The notes below the pieces were generated by a model. It was not told the DNA's origin. It saw only the letters and a program-made list of their open reading frames with translations, and did not search any database. Positions 13,331-24,470 of a stretch of DNA of 64,000 nt are shown here, in pieces; position 1 is the stretch's first letter; each line of letters starts with the position of its first letter. Origin of the DNA: Nemophila menziesii (taxonomy: Eukaryota; Streptophyta; Magnoliopsida; Boraginales; Hydrophyllaceae); NCBI GenBank assembly GCA_029959085.1, contig JARWIR010000008.1:4526001-4590000 (forward strand). The letters run 5' to 3'. Both the position numbers and the translations under genes were made by a program.

Positions 13331-13489
13331 CCTATAACAAAACATGCACAACCTTGTGAAGCTAGTACTAGTGCTAATCCTATACAAGATATCATGAGAT
13401 ACAAAAATCGTTTTAATGCTTTTGTTATTATAGAAGAGAACCTTGAGGAAATTCTTGCTAACTATCTAGACACTTGTAAAGTGTTATAG
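12068..13489 (+). pseudogene. LINE ORF1 relic (DUF4283 type), tandem unit 2
   Basis: The most complete ORF1 copy in B1, broken by stops and shifts. Pieces in order: the ATGCCGCTTAATGG start, MVVQTPKVVTEVGADTWKHC near 12630-12690, NGKVEIISARTNVFLFIF near 12755-12810, IPMQLWTNKGLRYF near 12930, RNRMNYARVCAKADTTQDM near 13020-13080, and the end LDTCKVL followed by TAG at 13487-13489. This order fits the DUF4283 domain followed by the tail of plant LINE ORF1 proteins. The usual zinc knuckle cannot be recognised. The leader carries a degenerate CCTAAA tract at 11591-11668. Such ORF1 proteins bind the LINE RNA; this copy cannot make one. Confidence 0.75.
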
Positions 13490-13508
13490 TAAAACATATC
13501 TTCTAAAT

Positions 13509-13600
13509 ATGGTTATCACAAATAGAAACATAAGAGGTCTTAATTAGCCTCACATACAAAGATTAGTAAAAAAATTATCATACGATGAACTATATAATTA
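13509..13600 (+). pseudogene. LINE ORF2 start (endonuclease N-terminus), truncated
   Basis: Twenty bases after the ORF1 stop, ATGGTTATC opens a frame reading NRNIRGLN, a stop, then PHIQRLVKKLSY. This is the usual beginning of a plant LINE ORF2 endonuclease (consensus WNIRGLN.P.K...VK). The recognisable part ends within about 90 bases. The rest of ORF2 with the reverse transcriptase is absent, so the LINE has lost its 3' part, which is unusual because LINEs more often lose the 5' part. Confidence 0.65.
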
Positions 13601-13619
13601 ATATAATTTTCACACATTA

Positions 13620-14315
13620 GATATAGATCACCTCAGCAATACCATCCTAGCGTTTTCCAATATGTGTTACATAAGATTTTTGTATTAATTATTAATAAAA
13701 ACAAATTTCCCAAAAATGTAATTAATTTTATTAGAATAGTGTAACATGTTAATCTTATTTAAATGTCATGATAAAAAAACAGTAACTTTATGGAAATGCC
13801 AGATCAACGATCGTTGTAGTCTTTCTACCATATAAATTAAATTTGCAAACTTCATCTCAACATATAATATATCTTCAAAAGCGAAAAACAGCCATAAATA
13901 TCACCATAATAAAAAATTAGGTTTATAGATTTAAATATAAAGTTTTTCATGTATATAAGAACAACTACAAGTTGAAATGTTAGTATAAATAAGTAAATAT
14001 CACCAAAAAATTTAATAAATATTATAAATATTAAATTTATTGCTAAGTATTTAAGGAAATTTTATAAAAAAATTATAAATAAAAAGGTAAATGAATACCT
14101 AAAGAATAAGGGTCAAATAATTTCATATGGTTAAGAAACTACTATTAAAAGATAATATGAAACTAAGATAGATAGGAAATTATATATAAAATAAATTATA
14201 TCTTTTGATAGAAAAACTATAGGGCTACTTAATGAATTATTCTTGTCCATATAGAATTGTTTTAAAATATTTTCAGTATATGTTGATTGATGGATAAAAA
14301 TCATGTTTCACAACT
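13620..14315. other. AT-rich link between LINE and copia relics
   Basis: Collinear with 51200-51900 in copy B2. It includes the dispersed repeat at 13805-14130. No coding content or terminal repeats were recognised. Confidence 0.5.
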
Positions 14316-14319
14316 GTCC

Positions 14320-15866
14320 GATAGAGACAAATTTGTCTCTCAAAAACAATTCATCTTGAATTTTCTCATTAGTTAATTAGTAGTCGCAATAATCTCTTCT
14401 GAAGTAGCCATGAGATTTAAGTAATTCATATATACCTTTATTGTGGCAAATCAAATTTTAGATTTCTTGGTAAAAACACATGAACAAATTGGATTATTAA
14501 TGTATTCTCCGCTAATAAATTATTCACTGGCGGGCTGTTATACAATATTTTTCCATATTTCTTCAACACATACAAGGAATTTGCAAATTAAGTTATTATA
14601 AATCAGGAGGCTTTTAATTATACGCATCATCTCTCTTGAATCCTTTAGAGATTTTCATATAAACATCACTATCTAATGAACCATACAAATCTATGGTTAT
14701 AGCATCCATAAGAAGCATATACAATTCTACAATGACTTCTAGACTAATCAAGTATCGTAATGAAATTACATCTAACACCGGGGAGTATATTTTATTATAA
14801 TCAATCTCAAGTTTTTGTAAAAAACCCCTTATGCCACAAGTCGTGCCTTATATTTTTCAATTACATTGTTCTCGTACAAATACCCATCTTTATCCAACTG
14901 GTTTCACATCATTATGTGTTTGAACTATTGGTCCAAAACATTTTGATCTTATAATAATTTCAATTCGCCTTGTATAATTGTATTGAATATTTCAATTTAG
15001 GCCAGTCATTTCCACGTCGACATTCTTCTACTGGATTTAGTGTATTCTTACCTTTTGCTCCAATAGGACGTCCGCATTTGGTACCCAGATTTACCATATT
15101 GTCAGGTCGTCCTTCATATTACTTGCTCACATCTATTTGTATGTGGGTCAATATGAGAAGAAAATGGCGCGTTCCATAAAAAATAATTGTTTATTATGAA
15201 ATGAATTTTTTTCTCCCCCTAACGGCGGCAGGAAAGTTATCTTATCAAAATGACAATCTGCATATCTTTCTCTTAACAAAGAATCCATCAGGTGCACTAT
15301 ATATATATTATGATGGATGAAGAATAAAAACCAACAATGATATAAGACGTCTTTGAAGACCCATTTTTATTTGTTATGGTTGAAAAATTTGTATATACAC
15401 CGCCCAACAATTTTTTTTTAAAATGAGACATATCTGGCTACTAGCCATATACAAATTGAAATGGTGAATATTGATTAACTTAAGTTGGTCTAACAAGAAA
15501 TACTGAAGCAACATATACAATTGCATTCTCCCAAATAGATGTGGGTCAGTTAGGCCTTACAAGTAAAGGTCTAATAATTAGTTGCAATCTCTTGATAAAG
15601 GCCATTGAGGGTGTACATGTGCCACAAAATATTTGACATCAATACCTGTTGACATGAAACGATTATTAAATGCTTGAGATATAAATTCACCATCTTATCC
15701 ATACAAATATTATTTATTCGAGAATATGGAATTGTGTTGTCAATCTTATTATTTGAGCAAGAAGTTTTGCAAAAGCAACTGTTTGTGTTAACAGTAGACT
15801 CACATGTGACCATCTTGATGATGCATCTATTAGGACTATAAAGTAACAAAATTATCCACAATGTGG
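14320..15866 (-). pseudogene. Ty1/copia pol relic (integrase and reverse transcriptase), copy B1
   Basis: On the minus strand the order is integrase core (15540-15866, with MYTLNGLYQEIATN matching the HVHTQNGLAES region), integrase C-terminus (15180-15400, the RYADCHFDKITF and LGGEKNSF region), then reverse transcriptase (14320-14960, with a GHxWVFVRK-type start and an ARLVAQGFS equivalent). Frames are broken throughout. Compared with copy B2 it lacks about 245 bp at 15041 and about 30 bp near 15118. Its upstream part is cut by the CACTA insertion at 15870 and is not found to the right in this copy, because the CACTA itself is truncated. Confidence 0.8.
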
Positions 15867-15869
15867 AGC

Positions 15870-17920
15870 CACTACCGCACGCGAGGTTTCTCGCGAGGAC
15901 ATTAATCGTCGCGAAAGAAGGCAAAAGTTCTCGAGAAATATCATAAATGTCTTTAGCGACGAAATGTCGTCGCAAAAGTGTTCTCGCCAAAGATTCGTTG
16001 CGAATTACTCCTTTCCGCGACGACATTTGGTAGTCGTCGCGTGAGCCTGGACTTTTTTACGAAGTTTTATGGTTGTCTTTATAGGGTTGTCCTTTGTGAC
16101 AATCTAGTCCTCATAAAAGAGTGGGCAATTGCGACGACTACCCTGTCGCTAATGAGGGGATATGTTTTAGCGAGAAAACTTTTGCGATAAAAGAGGTCGT
16201 CTGTAAAGCCAATTTTAAATTTTTTTCTTTTTTTTTAATTTCTTTTTTTGTTGATGTAAAACTACATACCGATATTGATGTAAGACAAAATATAAACTAA
16301 ACATAAACAAAACCGATAATAAAATAAAACCCGATCCATATATATACTAATCCAAAAGTCATCGAAAAGTCATCCAAAAGCAATTCAAAATCATCCAAAA
16401 TCATCAAAAAGTCAAACACAAATACATAATAGTCGAATATAGTCAAATAAATTCAAAAGAGAGATAAAAAGACGTAAAAACTACGGTTAAGATAAGTCTC
16501 CCTCTGAATTAAAAAAGGGGTTAGCAGAAGAAGTTGGAGCGGCAGTAGTCGTGGGTCGAGGAGGATCAGTAGCAGAAGTCGTGGATCAAGGGGGAGTACC
16601 AGATGGGGGCTCAAGTTGTTCATATCCGTATTCCCTCCTGCATCAATTAAGCGTCTGGATGGAGGCAGTCATCTCTTCGTGGATCGCATCCCTAGTGGCG
16701 CGGGTAGTCGCTGTAGATGTAGATGATCGAGAGGCGATATCTTGCATAGGCTCCTTGCCTATAGAGACAACGAACTCATTAAGGTACCGCACTATCCAGT
16801 AGTCCCTCAACATTCTAATGCTGAATGGATTGGAAGAACTTGAATTCGCCCGCCTCTCCGGTAGCTAGTGTCTAACTCCCCGGACCTAGTTGCGGGTCAC
16901 ACCTCCTAATCCTAATCTCGCCGCCTCCAACACGGATTCAACCTACTCTTAGTCTGATAAGGTGGGTAGATGAAGAATCTCCACTTTGAGGCTGGGATTC
17001 CTACACTCGGGTTTCCAGAATGGACCTCAACGCCTCCTGTAAAGTAAAGAAAATATTAAAAAATTATTTTGGAGTAAAAAAAGTTTGAGTTTCATAAATC
17101 TTACATCTGATCGTTCGTAATCTCTGCTCCTCCACCCGTTCTTTTTCTTTTCAAATCATATTTGGATAAAGAATCTTTTCATGGGTGGCAGAGGCAAAGT
17201 CTCATTTCTCGGTGGCTCGTATCCCTCGCCCTATGAAAAACGAGGGACATTGCTACTCCCCTCCCATGTTTCAGTCAATCAGTCGATTAGTCAATTAGTC
17301 CAACAAATAAGATGACACGAATTATTGAAATAAAGATAATACCTCATGAGTTATCAATGAAAATCTCGACCTAGAGTGTGTCCTCAAACCTGCCCCGCTC
17401 TGGTTCCTGAATTGCTACATGTTCTCCTTATTCTTTTTAGCTTGGTTCTAGTTTTAAAAAAATATAAAAAAAAGAAAACACGTAAGTCAAACGAAGGAAT
17501 ATTCTATTTAACCTTTCAAATTAAGATAAGTACCTGACATTCCACTGACTCCCACATCTCCAAAGTCTTCGCCCAACTCTCGGGTGTCTGGTCATTCGGA
17601 ATCTCACGACTTTCATAAAACTCCTTCTTCACTCGGTTTTTGTGGTCGCTATATCCTATTCCACACATATTGGTGACTATAAGCATGATTTTCTCCCAGG
17701 CCGAGCCTCCCACTCCTTGACTAAAAATAAGTCATGTTCAAAATTAAAACAAATTCAATATAAGTGTATATAGAGTTCATGAATAAGAAAAATAAAAGTT
17801 TAAGTTATTTACCCTTAGGCGCCACAATATCTGCTCCTTCAACAGAAGGGACTTGACTCCAGTGTTTGTAATAAAGGGGAATCTTCTCCCGAACGGTCAG
17901 GTTGATCACCTGTGTAACGT
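15870..17920 (-). mobile_element. CACTA transposon, left part only (copy B1)
   Basis: Starts CACTACCGCACGCGAGG directly after the copia sequence ATGTGGAGC, at the same base as the complete element at 53747. A subterminal zone (15870-16205) is rich in TCGTCGC and CGCGAAAG motifs. It then carries the minus-strand Transposase_24 gene. Homology to the complete element stops at 17920 (TGTGTAACGT); the TNP2 half and right end are missing. Confidence 0.88.
16480..17920 (-). pseudogene. CACTA Transposase_24-family gene, partial (copy B1)
   Basis: Matches the gene at 54381-56111 exon for exon but lacks the first exon and part of the second. Readable pieces on the minus strand are YSDHKNRVKKEFYESREI and ESWAKTLEMW (17516-17700), a KxNxEN region near 17440, and the Ser/Pro-rich C-terminus (16490-17000). 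This Ptta/En/Spm-type protein corresponds to the accessory protein that binds the subterminal repeats and acts with TNP2. Stops and indels are present. At one site (LYYKHW, near 17850) this copy keeps Trp where B2 has a stop. Confidence 0.75.
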
Positions 17921-18007
17921 TTTGATTATGTTACATAACTTGTATACTCTTATTACTCGAAGCATAATCAAAACACACAAGTTTTGATTATGTTACGTAA
18001 CTTGTAT
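17919..18007. repeat. Direct and inverted repeats at the CACTA break
   Basis: The 27-base string starting GTTTTGATTATGTTAC occurs at 17919-17945 and again at 17981-18007 with one difference. Between them lies CATAATCAAAAC (17962-17973), the inverse of the start of the second copy, giving a 12-base hairpin arm with a 7-base loop. This cluster sits exactly where homology to the intact CACTA ends. Confidence 0.8.
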
Positions 18008-18121
18008 CCATCAGTGATAATGCATCACTTAAACCTTTTTTTGTGGCGTTTATATCAGTTTGTAGTTTTTTCTCCTAATGGCCCCTAAGAAATTGAACGT
18101 GAAGGCGAAAAACCCTCGTCT

Positions 18122-18813
18122 TTAGGGAGAGTCTATGGGCTTGTTTGAATTTGTTGTTTCTTTAGCTTCTTTTTTAAAATGAGTGTTCTCGTAGTTCTTG
18201 ATATCATTGTATGTTCTCTCGGGTAAGTAAGAAGCAATTGCAACCCAATCTTGGAAAAAACATTCCTTGAATTAATAACTAAACTGCACTAAATATATTT
18301 CATGGGTGTCGTTTTTTATTAAAAACGTAGATATTATGAATATATTTATTTGACCCCCAAACTGAATTGTAATCGTGAAATAAATATTATTTTGAATAAT
18401 ATGGGACGTATATTGTAACAAATTTTATAAATATAGGCTTTATGCGAAATATAGTGCCTTATAACGCAACTTTTTGTATAATATAACGACCTATAATGAA
18501 ATTATTTGAAAAAAAATCACTAAATAATATAAAGTAATTTTTGCATCGAAGAGGGACCTATAATGCAATTTTTCAAAAAATATAGGTATATATGGTTTAA
18601 AGTCTACATAATATAGGGACATATAATGCAAGAACTAACATACTTGTTATCCAAGAGATTTGAATATGAGTTGAAGAACCAACATACTTTTTATCCAAGA
18701 GATTAAAGTTGAATGATCATCTTCTCTTCTTAAATTCTAAAACTATTCCTTTTAACCCTGGTATGAGGTAATTAGTCCATTTAAGTCTGCAACTTTTATA
18801 CCAGCTGCGCAAA
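18122..18813 (-). pseudogene. R2R3-MYB transcription factor relic (exons 2 and 3)
   Basis: R2R3-MYB proteins are plant DNA-binding regulators. On the minus strand, exon 2 (18813 down to about 18687) opens after the acceptor TTTACAG and reads GL, then KSCRLKWTNYLIPGLK, then in a shifted frame EEKMIIQL, ending before GTATGT. Its length of about 127 bases is close to the 130 bases usual for this exon. Exon 3 (18249-18122) reads [19 protein letters not shown] followed by ENTHFKK, matching the R3 repeat consensus WxAIASYLPxRTDNDIKNYWNTHLKK, nearest in style to the MYB30/60/96 group. A frameshift, stops and changed key residues (a recognition-helix Asp to Tyr, a Trp to Glu) make it non-functional. 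Introns are kept, so it was copied as DNA. Exon 1 was not found with confidence. Confidence 0.8.
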
Positions 18814-18829
18814 CCTGTAAATCCGACAA

Positions 18830-20020
18830 AGAAGAACACTTCAATACAAGGTGGTTAAATATATAGGACTAATACTCATTATTTGAATAAAACAAAGGAC
18901 TAAAAGAGAGTAAAAGAAATGTAAATACCTTATTAGAGTGATCAGGAAATTTATGTAACTGGCAATAATCAACAATGAGACAAAATATTAATGGATTGAT
19001 ACATGGAGGAAGAGAAATAAGGAGTATTTGAAGATCCCAATCCTGAGTATATTTTATGACATATTAAAAGGCAAAACATTACGATTTCTTATTCAACTTG
19101 TTATACTAAACCATTTATTGTTTTAATCCATATGAGTGATTTTAGCATATGAAGAATACAATATTTGTATATGATTATATGTGTGTATACAAACTACAAA
19201 AACAATGAAGCACGAAGAATAAAAAGAATAAAAAGTCTCTAGATTTACATCAATAAACGGAAGAAACATACATCAGGTTTAACAATCTTACTATATGCCT
19301 TTATCATTGCAATCTTTATCAGTATGATCATGTTAGTATAAAAGATAGAGTTAGAACGTTAATAACATAACAACTTCCCATACACACCCACAAATTATAC
19401 GTGCACTAAAATTTATTGTTTATTTTTTCTCTAATTGAATTTATACAACTAATTTAGTTGCAAATGGTGTCATTTTCAATAGGATAATACAGAAAAAAAT
19501 TCCAAACCAAACCCTATACAATATCTCAAAAATAAAAGCATATACTCGTAACAATTACAAAACCATAACCACATTACCACTTAAGTAAGAAAAACTGCAA
19601 GATAAATTAAAGCATTCATTTGAATAAAAGGACCAAATAAATGTTGGATAAAAATAAAATGATTAGTGGTTTTGTTAACGAAAAAATTAAATTCCAAAAA
19701 TAAAATAATAAATTTAGGTTAAAAGTAACACTACATCTATTACAAGAAATTGAAATAATACGAAACTTACACGAAAATTCAAGAAAAGAATTATTATACG
19801 GTAGAAAATTTGTTAAAAAGATATTTTGGTCGCATTGATATCTCAATCAAAGTTTTTACTCTAGTCTACGAATATAGAAATAGTATAATTTAGAAAAGAC
19901 TAGAGTAGGGGTACTCTTTTCTTGTTTTATACTTTGCAAATGGGAAAAGCCTCTATATATAGGTGAAAAGGATGCCCTTGAGAATGGTCACAATAAATGG
20001 AATTTAGTTACATGAACTCT
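18830..20020. other. Unique AT-rich stretch, no gene recognised
   Basis: A minus-strand open stretch at about 18920-19045 (with WDLQILLISLPPCINPLIFC) ends at a possible donor and might be an exon of the MYB relic or of another gene; I do not recognise it. A plus-strand TATA-like CTCTATATATAGG lies at 19950-19965. Nothing else is supported. Confidence 0.4.
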
Positions 20021-20023
20021 TTC

Positions 20024-20220
20024 TAGTATCATAGTATCCATCCAGCACTATTGTCTCTTAAAAATTCTATTTCATTATTCATTTGTTGACTCCGCAACTC
20101 CCTCACTCCGCCGCCACCGTCACCGGGCCGGCGCCGACAGCGGAGGTGGTGAGCGCATGGGATGGTGGTCACAAAAGTTTGATAAAAAAAACAATAATAA
20201 ATGATAATAAAAACACACAC
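20024..20220 (+). other. Possible copia-type primer binding site and GC-rich fragment
   Basis: TAGTATCATAGTATCCATCC at 20024-20043 resembles the initiator tRNA-Met primer site TGGTATCAGAGC used by many plant copia elements, and a TATA-like box lies about 70 bases upstream as expected inside an LTR. It is followed by a short GC-rich island (20108-20150, GCCGCCACCGTCACCGGGCC) that stands out in this AT-rich region. No LTR boundaries or gag frame could be confirmed. Confidence 0.25.
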
Positions 20221-20229
20221 CTATAGAAA

Positions 20230-20900
20230 TTTAGAAATTCACGAGAAACTCTCCGCAATTGCACATGTTATTTGCAAGTAATAGTAAATAAGTAAGAGTT
20301 AGCTCAATCTTGTGTTTAATAATAGTTTTCTTTTAGATATTTATATTGAAAACAGAAATAAAATAAATAATTTCTTTGCTTAAATAATTAATTAAGAATG
20401 CAAACAATATTACTTAGGGTTACTAGTATGAGTGTATCTTACTAAGTCAGTTTATTCTAATTATAAGGGTGTTCAACACATATAACTAGTCGGGATTCTA
20501 TGATCCTTCTAACTCCTGCTAGGGTAGCTTAGAAGGAAAAATCAACACTATCAAGAGACTTGGGTAAGCGGACCTTGCACACAGAATACCGGATGAAAAT
20601 ATAACCATATTGACTATCTAATTATGCAAGCTTGTCACTAAATGATTATGTGGTGTTTTTTATAATTGAATCCCCCGCCATGGTTACAAGCCAACTACTA
20701 AGAACAATCTTAATGTGATCAATATTAGGGTTAGAATAAGGCAAACTCAATCTACAAATATATAATTAAAAGTTTAATTCAATTAAAGTAGAAAATTAGC
20801 GTTATAGGATTTAGAAGAATCATAACCCAATTAATTCATAAATAAACTAGAGAATATAATTTTATAAATATGGTGAAGCCACATATGTATATATAGCTAA
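20230..20900. repeat. LTR-like debris related in layout to the gypsy LTRs
   Basis: Contains the same kind of segments as the gypsy and LTR2 repeats: GGATTCTATGATCCTTCTAA, TAGCTTAGAAGG, TTGACTATCTAATT and GTTATATTCT-like blocks, comparable to 35390-35600 and 24780-25130. Ends were not found. No coding content. Confidence 0.45.
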
Positions 20901-21299
20901 TTACCCTAGTTATTATTGAATTGTTCAATAGGATCAATAAACTTTCCAAAACGTTGTTATAGTTTAGTGAAACTCAAGGTTAGAAATTAATATTAGATAA
21001 TGGATTATAAAAATATATTATCTTATTTATGTTACAATTATATTTTTATATTATTATATAAAGGTTTTATATAGAAATGTATTAAAAAGGAATGGGTAAG
21101 CAATCAGGTTTTTTTATATATAAAATAATACGTTAAGAAAAATAATTAATTCAATTTCATGTAATTTTTAATAAAATCAATAGTAAATTACAGAAAATTA
21201 ATTTAAATAATTTATTTAATCAACTTTTACAAGCATTAAATCCATACATCCTTCAAAATTTGCAGTTTATAACTCTTTTATAATAATTGTGTTACTTAC

Positions 21300-22649
21300 T
21301 CATAATTGAAATGGAATGACCAACGACCTTGTACTCATGATAGTATAATTGTTCATTAGTGAGCATGTAAGCTGTAATCACGATATGAAAAGGAAGTAAT
21401 ATTATTATATTTTACTCTATTTTTAATATTTCATACATTTAAAAGGTTGTTAGCCACATACTTACTATCTAACATATTATCAAATATATTATAAAGTGAC
21501 ATGAATAGATAAATATTTGATAAAATGTGTTTTCCTATGTACATATTATGTATTCAAATATATATACAACTAAATCATTTTATATAAGTTCTCTCATGTT
21601 AAACCAAACACATAAAAATATTGAAGCTAAGTTGCATGTTATGGATACATAAAATAATAATTTGCACTTTTATTTATCATATATAGATTGAATTAAGAGT
21701 TCGGTGTAGATTGTAAAATGTCAACATAAGGGTGTAGCATCACAATATATGTCAAAATTTAATCCACCATTTATAGAATTAATACAATATATTTTTATTC
21801 AATTGGTATGTATAAACATGATTCAATATTGTTTCTAAAATTTCTATAACATATTCATTTTTTATGTACATACTAGTATAAAGATAATATTTAAAAATAA
21901 AAAATAAATATATAAGAAGGGAGGGAAATCCATGTTTATGCATTTGTTATCCCTTGAGAAAAATATATAATGTAACTATAGAGGTATAATTCATACTACA
22001 CATAATTCATTATAGGTTAACACATATAAAATTCATAAAAAATTATCTAAAATTTTCTTAATATAAACATAAGAATTTAAGAAAAGTGACAACCATATCC
22101 CTTCCATGAATTTTTATATAATGTATCCTATTAAAAAAATTAATAGTATACCTTGAATTTTTCCCTCAATGATACATATATTTATGTATTATTTAGATAC
22201 AGGTCCAACCGATCTTCTCTATATTCAATCTAGCCACTATAAATTATAATCAAAGAAAAAAAAAGTTAATATGCACTTTATATTAGTCAATTTTAAATCA
22301 ATTAAATTTCAAAAAAAAAGTACTCTTGCTACAATAAATACATGGTTACTCGTATCTCGAAATTAAAATTCTAAAAAGATTTACCTATGTGATACTTCAA
22401 AATTATGTACCATATAAATTATAACCCATTTATAATTTATACATTTACAATGAACATAAATATGTATATTATTAAAGTGTCTTATGTCTTAACTTTGATC
22501 ATACAACAAAACGTCATAAAATTTTCATCACAAAAAATCTTAAAAAAATAATATTTTCTAGGCAGTCCCCAATATATTATTTATTTGTGATGTAGATGTA
22601 ACACCTTCAAAACATATATAATAAATCATTTGAATATTGATATAAGTTA

Positions 22650-22733
<84 letters not shown>

Positions 22734-23490
22734 AGTTTTGTCTCTTTATATATTAATAAGTGTAATATTATATTAATCATCATATATTTTTCCATCAATG
22801 TACCTTATCATACACCGCACCATAAAAATTCACCAATAATTATAAAGAAGTATGAATTAGCCACTATGCTAAAGTTTTTGTGCATATATTCGAAATGATA
22901 AGAAATAAAATTTAAAACACGTTTATTTAAAAAAAATCCGTTTTTTTAATCTTCTTAGATTAAATTGTAACTAACAATTTGTATATTTTCTTTTTTCACA
23001 TAACACATAAAAGAAATTCAAAATATATAATATTGAATACATTCTACAAAAGTTTCAAAGATTTTTTTGGTTGAAGTAAGATATTAACATAAATTTTTTT
23101 TATCCCAATAAACTAATTAAACCAAACTATATATATTGTAGAAGATAACCTTACAGAGAAAAGAAATTATCATATTCATAGTAGCACTCAAAATGTGTAG
23201 GAATTAATGTGTAATACCAAGTAAATTATAAATAAACACTTTAATATCTTAGACAAATAAAATTTTAATATTGGAAAAACTTGTCATGTAGATTTTGCAC
23301 AAAAATCCTATAAATACATGTTTAAAATAATTGATACAAACTAAATTAAAAAAATTGATTAATTAGTCATACAAGTAGCAAATTAAAGATATTGAAAAGA
23401 TATCGAATCATAATAAGAAAAATACCTTGAATTTGTTATAGATCTAGATAGAAACTGAATGGAATGGAGCAGCGGCTAGGGTTTTCTTAA
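21300..23490 (-). pseudogene. Two-exon gene relic, tentative eL20 N-terminus, copy 2
   Basis: Same layout as at 4043-6235. The 5' UTR exon ends at 23426 before GTATTT and contains AAAACCCTAGCCGCT. The coding exon is 21371-21300, with ATG at 21366 and donor GTAAGT. The frame is open, with two substitutions (Lys4 to Asn and His6 to Gln) and the LYYHEYKVVGHSI core unchanged. No following exon is visible before homology ends near 20920. Identification rests on the EYKVVG core only. Confidence 0.35.
22652..22726. repeat. (TA)n microsatellite
   Basis: About 75 bases of uninterrupted TA repeats. Confidence 0.95.
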
Positions 23491-23642
23491 ACCAGAGAGA
23501 TTTTATAGGTGTAAAAATAACTCTAGGTCCTTATTTAATAAATTTGTTATATATATTCTCCACGTAGTATCATAATTAATATATTACAAACCTAATAGTG
23601 TAATAAGATAAAAGTTTCAGTCTTTTCATCTAATTTATTTTA

Positions 23643-23829
23643 AAGATGGCTATATATCACCCTTTTTTGCTTTACCCATTTATCACCTCTTATGTGTCAT
23701 TTAATGTGGCATTAAATAAAAGAAAGAGAAAATAACCACTTAAGAGAAACTTTCTTATTGGTGTTTAAAACCTCCACGTAGGAGGTGATACATGGGTGAA
23801 GCAAAAAAGGGTGATATATATCTTTACTC
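23643..23829. mobile_element. MITE with about 45 bp terminal inverted repeats and 9 bp target duplication
   Basis: The left end has TATATATCACCCTTTTTTGC and the right end the inverse; the arms match over about 45 bases, with a 4-base indel near the tips. Both sides are flanked by TTTATTTTA (23634-23642 and 23830-23838). The same place in B1 (about 6365) and B2 (about 46730) has the flank once and no insert, which confirms an insertion. A 9 bp duplication and long inverted repeats fit a Mutator-like MITE; an 8 bp reading would fit hAT. There is no coding capacity. Confidence 0.85.
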
Positions 23830-24470
23830 TTTATTTTATGTCCCGACAATATTAGTATAAATTTCATACGTCTTTACACAATTAATATAGATTTGTTTAT
23901 TTAAATAAAATTCATGTATATATATATATATTATATTATATTATATAAATAATATGTATACGATATATATAATATATATAAGTCAATTGTTGATTTCAAA
24001 TTATGCACTTCATTAATAATAAATATGGGTCTTGCTAAATTTTATGGTAATATAGGCATGGTAGGAGATGCGGTAATCATTAAAATGTGAAAAAATTTCA
24101 TAGTACCCTAAAGTCATTGAGGTAAGCATGATCAAAGCACGAAAAAAGAACACCATAACGATTAGAACACCGGAGTTGTTTATCGGATGGATAATGGAAT
24201 GAGAGTTACTAAATGACTTATATATGAGTTAAAAACATTAGTTTAAAAAGGGCCCACCCATTTTTACATGACAGGATTATGGTGCAAGTCAAAGTATAAG
24301 AAAATGATATAACTTATTCATCTCGACTCCGAATTGACTTCTGTCACTTCACACGCGACATTAACTTTAAAATCTCTCTAAATGAGAAGAAATCAAGTCC
24401 AGAACTCTCACCAGTATTTCATAGCAATTGAAACAATAAGAGGCAAAAAATTCTCCGATAAATGCTCCAA

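Larger units (their letters stand above)
1400..17920. repeat. Long direct duplication, copy B1
   Basis: Collinear with about 41570-55810 (copy B2) on the same strand. Markers in the same order are a common start near 1400/41570, the exon relic (4043/44299), old LTR debris (6640/46910), LINE ORF1 (12068/49624), copia pol (15571/53454) and the CACTA left end (15870/53747). In a sample of about 180 bases (15555-15735 against 53437-53613) I counted ten differences. B1 differs by an internal 2.7 kb tandem duplication, by a deletion of about 245 bp in copia near 15041, and by loss of everything right of 17920. Confidence 0.9.
20920..24470. repeat. Third, partial copy (C) of the B repeat
   Basis: Collinear with 3650-7030 in B1 and 43920-47310 in B2, on the same strand and visibly more diverged. 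It includes the exon relic and the old LTR piece in which the gypsy element sits. Homology begins near 20920 after LTR-like debris. It is interrupted by a MITE at 23643-23829 that B1 and B2 lack. Confidence 0.85.

Noticed and set aside
16551..16802. Plus-strand frame of 83 codons in the GC-richer part of CACTA copy B1
   Set aside because: It is the opposite strand of the Transposase_24 C-terminal exon; the minus strand carries the family features.
20108..20150. GC-rich island as a promoter CpG island of a gene
   Set aside because: Only about 45 bases, with no coding exon or leader beside it; could be a retroelement fragment.
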